Source: Lytechinus variegatus
Lineage: Eukaryota; Echinodermata; Echinoidea; Temnopleuroida; Toxopneustidae
Assembly (NCBI RefSeq): GCF_018143015.1
Contig: NC_054752.1
Coordinates: 5,195,216 to 5,259,215 of the forward strand
Length of the DNA: 64,000 nt
Reading direction: 5' to 3'
In this document: positions 58,838 to 64,000 of the stretch, piece by piece
How positions within the stretch are numbered: the first letter of the stretch is position 1
Layout: each line of letters begins with the position of its first letter
Program-made: the position numbers and the translations under genes
The notes under the pieces: generated by a model
Database searches by the model: none
Seen by the model: only the letters and a program-made list of their open reading frames with translations
What the model was told of the DNA's origin: nothing

Positions 58838-59920
58838 CACGTCAACTATATTTTGAGCATCTTGTTTCCAAACCAAGTTCATTCACGTTCTCAATAGTAA
58901 AATATGTAATCAAATCAGCTTTGAATAAACAAAGCATAAGTGCAAAGGATTTCAGTTGGCATGAACAAAAGAATCAAACATAACCCATGATTATAAACAA
59001 AGTATTCATGAACCCTTTGTAATAATTAATTCTTGCAACTAAATCATTTTCAATCGTTCATACAATCATAATTGAACATAAATGTTTTTTAACTAAGCGT
59101 GGATCTACTAGCACTTGCTAGTATAGGTCCTTGAATTTAGCAAGCAATACAGTTATACAACTTGAGAGGTATTAAGAAACGCATTTAGCGCAGTTTCTAT
59201 CAGCCTTGGAACTGAACACTTTCATGAAAGCAAATGAATTTATATATTTAAAAAAAACACTAGCAAAAAATAATTAAAATTAATCCTAGTGAGATTGATG
59301 AGAAATGTATTAGGGGGTACCAGAGGCTGGAACATTTGATAAGCAAAAAAGAAAAAGAAAAATGTCCCCCTGGGATTTCCGCCCATGTTTAAAGTATTAA
59401 AAAATGATTCAGAGTAAACATGGTAAAGGTAACTCTTTTAGAATAGATCCCCTATGTTCGCCCCGGCATAAGTCTAAATGATGAAGAAGAACAACAAACT
59501 AAACATTCATGTAAAGTAACAATAACAGACTCGTAAAATGGTACGCATGATGATGCTTTAACCTGGCTGTAATTATACTGTAATATTATGCAGGGCTTAT
59601 ACAAAATCTTAAATTGAAACAAGAAAGGGTGGAATAGGGTACAAAAGATCTGCTTTCAAACAATGTTCAGTCAAACAACTAAAAGATAGTAGTCTAGTGT
59701 AAAGTATCTTCATACAAACATGTAAAATGTAAGGGGGGTATGATGTTTCTAAAGACATGGAGCATCCCCACAACCAACATGACCAAGGAAATGGATAAAA
59801 ATCGTCTGTCTTTCTAATACTTTTTTTCAGATTTTGAAATTGAAAACATGCAATGGTGAAATATAGCAACATTTCTAATATCATTTGTTTGTTCAGTATG
59901 ATGATTCATCTGTCATGGAT

Positions 59921-61735
59921 CTAGAGGATGAATCGCTTTTTGAATATGAGAATATTATCTCCATCACATGCAATCATATTCCCTGATGACGTCATCATCA
60001 CTCGAGATCCGGCAAGGTGATATAATCTATTCTCCAGTCTAGTTGATAAAGGGAATGATGCTACTCTTCTCTTCTTCATATCACCCTCACTCATCACCTG
60101 ATCAATCACACACGTCTTGTACTCATCATCTGATGTCACGACGTAGAGGTCGTCTGTCATACGATCAACGCACACATTCAGGATGACATCACTGTGGGGG
60201 ATTTCCCTATGATCACCCTCTCTGTCAATGATGAGTGCTCTGCGATCTATTGTAGAGGGTTGAGCGATGATGTGACCTGATGACAGCACATCGCACATTG
60301 CTATCTCCTCTTTACACGTGATGGTATTGATAATCTCATCATTAACTGGGTTGATGACGTATATCATAGACTGACCCTCTTCAGCAGCGATGATCATCCC
60401 ATCCTGATCGATTGCAACGCACACCCCTACATAAGTACGCGTCGTGTTTCTTGGTATTGTGACGTCATTGATGTGATTCCACTGTCTGTCGTATACACTG
60501 ATGCACCCAGGTAGACTGTCTCCTGTACAACCTGTGATGCCTCTACCACATACTATCTTGTCATCATTCAGTACTGCACATGAGAATATATATGATGTAT
60601 CACTACCGTTGATCACTCTCTGTGTGGTTTTACTGTTCAAATCTAACATGTAGGTATGTAATCTACCAATCATCCTATCTGTGATCATCACCTTATCTTC
60701 ATCTATACATCCAACAATGCAAGGGAATGTGATTTTATCTCTGACATTGATTGTATCAATGAGCTTCCACTCTCCATCATACCCATCAATTCTTCCATCA
60801 TACTTCTCTCTCCCAACACCCTTCACAAACCTCACACCTGATACAACACGATTTATTTCTTTCACCTCACCCTCATTCAGTTGCTTCTTTAGTTCCTCAC
60901 TCACTGATGCATGCACACGATGTCCATCTATGACAATATTTTTATCGTCTTCAAGAATTCTGTCCAGTGTCTCTTTTGCTTTCTCTGCTGATTTTGTGTC
61001 GTCTTGCCATGATTTCTCAAGTTCTCCAATCTTTCTCTCGATCTCTTGAGCGATGTTCTGAATGTCATTCTGAAGAATACGCTGTTTATCAATTATCGGT
61101 TTTCGTCTCTTCTCTGCATTTAAACGATTTTCATTGTGTCTCTCCTCTCTCTTCGCGTTGTTCTGGTTAATTTTATCCTGGAGCTTTCGAATCTCCTCTT
61201 GATGCTGCTCATTTTCCCCATCAACCTCCTTGTCGATTTTATCAGCATCTTCCTTTTCCTTGGCTTTGTCTGCTTCGATCTCCTCTTTGATTTCGGAATC
61301 AACCTCATTCTGAATAGTTTTAAAATGTTCGTCTGGGACTTGTTTACCCTGATAAATCTCAATCCCATAAGCTTGTAATAGCTCCAATTTGTCCATCACT
61401 GCTTTCTGAAGGATGGTGAGCTTTGCTTTGTTTTCCCGTAGTGCGTCCTCTATGTCCTGCCGTACACAAGGTTTTTCATGATGATCTATCACAGCGCAAG
61501 AAAGACATAAGACTTCCCTATGCGTCTTACAGTACATATCCATAACTTTCTCATGTTTCTCACAGAAGAGATTAGGTACACCTCTTCGTACTATTCCGAT
61601 GCATTCTTTTTTCAAGGCGCAGTCATGACAGAGCTTCTTCTTCTCCTTCACATAGAACGTGACGTCAGTAATCGATTTGCAATCAGCTTCTTCACAAACA
61701 GCGCCCTCTTCATCTGAGCTGAGTTTAGACGCCAT
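59921..61735 (-). CDS. TRIM-like gene D: B-box / coiled-coil / NHL-like propeller protein, 604 aa
   Basis: Intact single-exon frame. Cys cluster C14, C19, C36, C39, C45; B-box 2 with C58, H61, C69, H72, C77, C80, H85 and Lys at 88 instead of the usual last His. Coiled coil about 100-265, NHL-like propeller about 310-604. Closest to gene C: only two replacements against eight silent changes between residues 173 and 328, but about 39 replacement and five silent changes in the propeller. No RING, signal peptide or membrane segment. The TAG stop lies in the conserved GATCTAGAGG context also found at gene B. Start chosen as in the paralogues, 35 nt after a conserved splice acceptor. Specific partner and function unknown. 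Confidence 0.94.
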   Translation of the reverse strand: MASKLSSDEEGAVCEEADCKSITDVTFYVKEKKKLCHDCALKKECIGIVRRGVPNLFCEKHEKVMDMYCKTHREVLCLSCAVIDHHEKPCVRQDIEDALRENKAKLTILQKAVMDKLELLQAYGIEIYQGKQVPDEHFKTIQNEVDSEIKEEIEADKAKEKEDADKIDKEVDGENEQHQEEIRKLQDKINQNNAKREERHNENRLNAEKRRKPIIDKQRILQNDIQNIAQEIERKIGELEKSWQDDTKSAEKAKETLDRILEDDKNIVIDGHRVHASVSEELKKQLNEGEVKEINRVVSGVRFVKGVGREKYDGRIDGYDGEWKLIDTINVRDKITFPCIVGCIDEDKVMITDRMIGRLHTYMLDLNSKTTQRVINGSDTSYIFSCAVLNDDKIVCGRGITGCTGDSLPGCISVYDRQWNHINDVTIPRNTTRTYVGVCVAIDQDGMIIAAEEGQSMIYVINPVNDEIINTITCKEEIAMCDVLSSGHIIAQPSTIDRRALIIDREGDHREIPHSDVILNVCVDRMTDDLYVVTSDDEYKTCVIDQVMSEGDMKKRRVASFPLSTRLENRLYHLAGSRVMMTSSGNMIACDGDNILIFKKRFIL

Positions 61736-61770
61736 CGTGAAGAGAATTTAAAGGGGGTTAAGGTTGGGAG

Positions 61771-61792
61771 CTGTAAAGAAATGGTAGAAAGA
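61771..61792 (-). promoter_or_regulatory. Predicted 3' splice site before gene D
   Basis: The minus strand reads TTTCTACCATTTCTTTACAG, then CTCCCAACCTTAACCCCC and the leader before the ATG. Same position and sequence as in B and C. Confidence 0.7.
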
Positions 61793-61919
61793 GAAATAGG
61801 ATTGGGGGCGAGAAGCCTAATACGCATAATACGATATTAATTGATCAGATAACAGTTATTTGATGCACTGTTATCGAGAAAACAGCAATATTGAGAGGGA
61901 GAGAGAGCTTTACAGCGAG

Positions 61920-64000
61920 AACGATAAAGGGAGGGAGTGGGAGGGAGGGGTGCGATGGGTGTAGTACCTACATTGACATATTGTATGCTACATTCTTTTT
62001 CGATTGTTTCATGCAAGGAGTTTTTAATGATTTCAGATAATTATTTTTTTGCATCAAATTATACCCTCGTTGCAGAATAATAATCCAGTTTTACAATTTT
62101 ATGTCAGTCACGACACTATTATGACAATTATGCCAATGTTCACTTCGAAACCTTATAGAGTTGCACCAAAAGGTTTTTAAGATCTTAATTGTCATGCCTT
62201 CCATACCGTCAGCTCAGAACATTACACCAGCTTCTTCGTAAGACCCCACATGATTAACCCTATAATAGTGAATAGACTTTCTCTGATATTATACAACAAC
62301 GAGTGTAGGTAATGGTAAGCGAGCTTAAACTAAAAGTCTTATTTGGTCTAACAGTTCTTGGCACTAGTTCACTCATCATGCTCATCCAAACTCCAGGGCC
62401 AAACTCTCTCATTTTTTGTTTTCTCCTTTGCGCCTCGGAATGGGATATTTCTAGATTGATGTCGATATATAAAGGCATGTTATCATTATCACTGTAATAT
62501 CAACTACAATTATTCTAAATTCTAATAACGTATACACTTTACCCTTTTTTAATGTAAATCCAATCTGAAATTGCCGGTAGTTAGTCCTTCCAACGCCTTT
62601 TGAAATGGCCAAGGCTGACGACACCCCCAGATACTATCACGATGACATGATCATACAGCTCAACCTTATATTGCACTTTGACGTCTGTTTAATCTTAATT
62701 TGCATACAATTTATTTCGTTATGCATAATCTTATTAACTATTAATGTCAAAGGTGTGTACTAGCTCTTCACGTATAAATATAACATATAAAAAATAAAAT
62801 AAATATTAATATCATCGAACATGATTTAGACGCAATAAACAAGCCCTTTGGACATTGTCGTAATCTTGGTAGGACATGTAGAGGTAAATTAGTGGGCTGA
62901 GGGTAGAGTGTGTAAATATTAGAGATAGAAATATAAATATTTACATGACATAAATGCAATAAACAAGCCCTTTGGGTAGAGTCGTTATCTCGGAAAAGGG
63001 AGGTAAATTAGTGGGCTAAGGGTAGAATGTAAAAATCCGTCTGGGGGAGGGGGTTAGTCGTCATGGCAATTAAATGGTGGGAGAAAGGCGGGCAACAGCA
63101 CCCAAGAGCTGACGATATTTTGAAATTATTTTTCTTATCAAGCAATTAGGGTTTTAGATGTCCAGCCATTTATGCTTTAATAAAAATATTTCATTTCCCC
63201 TTTTGTCTTCCCCCTTCTTGTCCAGTCATCTATCTTTAATTAAATCTTTCTTATTTTCCCCTTTCTATATTTCCTCCTTCTTGCCCTGTTCTATTTTCAT
63301 ATCACATAAAGAAATCTTAGAGACGTTGCCCCAACCCTCTTTGCATGGTTCCTCTTCCTCTTTTTCTCTGGGAGGGAGGGATGGGGGTGGTCTAGTGGTT
63401 ACCACTCTCGTCTTTCAATTAGAGGGACGTGGGTTCAAAACCCAGCCATGATGTTTTTTTCCTTCAGCAATGACAAAATAAATGCCTCTATATGTTATTT
63501 TCATGCTGAAGGATCATAAAAGTAAGAAATTAGTTGGGGGGGGGGGTTGTCTTGTATTACCTTTTTTGTATCTCCTCCTTCTTTTAGAGAGTAAACTATC
63601 GATGAGCAGAGCACTTCTATAAACTAATGTACACGAAGACGATATAGCTCTCGTGCAAGCAAAAACAAGATAATAATAATTATTTTATATCATGCTTCAA
63701 AGTTCAGGACGCCGCGGCGTTACGATTTATTTGTATAATATTAGAGCAACATAAAATTGAGAGGCGATGGAATGGGTTATGAAATGAATTGAAAGTTTAA
63801 ACGTTTCGATTTACTTGGTGATCCTCAAATGGCTAATAGGGAGTTTACAAACGTTTGAATTACCTATCCATTTAGTTTTTTTCATGCATTCATGTACCAG
63901 TGATAATGTATTTATTTTTAGTTTTTTTTCCATGTTTATTAGAAATAACGATAAATTTAGTCAGTGACGTGCCTGACGCAGTTCGTACAAAAATTACAAA
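61920..64000. repeat. Segmental duplication: distal 5' flank of gene D (pairs with 16640-19440)
   Basis: Collinear with 16640-19440; lacks the MITE of that copy and about 500 bp following the SINE. Continues to the end of the window. No gene seen; short frames differ between the copies. Confidence 0.85.
63380..63450 (+). mobile_element. tRNA-derived SINE, truncated
   Basis: A box TGGTCTAGTGG (63388-63398) and B box GGTTCAAAACC (63432-63442). The body after CCCAGCCATGATG is missing compared with 18316-18480, replaced by a direct join near CCTTCAGCAATGA. Confidence 0.72.

Larger units (their letters stand above)
52920..59920. repeat. Segmental duplication: 3' flank of gene D (pairs with 39905-45263)
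   Basis: Collinear with the gene C flank. Insertions specific to this copy are the foldback element 53097-54184, the histone H3 fragment, a small MITE and a hAT-type element; each has a readable empty site in the C flank. Apart from these, no gene was seen. Confidence 0.88.

Overview
This is animal nuclear DNA. It is AT-rich, repeat-dense and has no operons. A sea urchin (echinoid) is the best guess, for two reasons. A foldback transposon at 12.7-15.3 kb has inverted terminal arrays of a 15-bp unit and an 8-9 bp target duplication, the architecture of the TU elements described in Strongylocentrotus. A histone H3 fragment and an expanded family of TRIM-like genes with single-exon coding regions also fit. 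I cannot name the species.

The only convincing host genes are four tandem paralogues, all on the minus strand: A (10356-12208, broken), B (30722-32539), C (45264-47072) and D (59921-61735). Each encodes about 600 residues: a B-box-1-like Cys cluster, a B-box 2, a long coiled coil and a C-terminal six-bladed NHL-like propeller. None has a RING. The coding region is one exon, with a good 3' splice site 17-45 nt before the ATG, so an unlocated 5' UTR exon is expected. Between C and D the coiled coil and linker differ almost only by silent changes. The propeller differs almost only by replacements, grouped in clusters that recur about every 45 residues. This looks like a diversifying recognition surface and is the main finding.

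The genes sit in large diverged segmental duplications. The 3' flanks of A and B match (4.85-10.35 and 22.0-30.7 kb), and so do those of C and D (39.9-45.3 and 52.9-59.9 kb). The distal 5' flanks pair differently: A with D (16.6-19.4 and 61.9-64 kb) and B with C (33.2-33.4 and 47.25-47.45 kb). Comparing copies gives empty sites and target duplications for many insertions, including a hAT-type element at the stop codon of gene C, a second hAT-type element, an inverted-repeat element carrying a dead LINE fragment, a foldback of 53-bp repeats, several TTAA-flanked MITEs and a histone H3 fragment.

Other regions: 1-3989 is a 1.47-kb tandem repeat; 18.3 and 63.4 kb carry a tRNA-derived SINE; 38.3-39.5 kb is a tandem repeat with regularly spaced nuclear-receptor-like direct repeats. 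The rest is AT-rich non-coding DNA, pyrimidine tracts and G/C homopolymers in which I see no gene.
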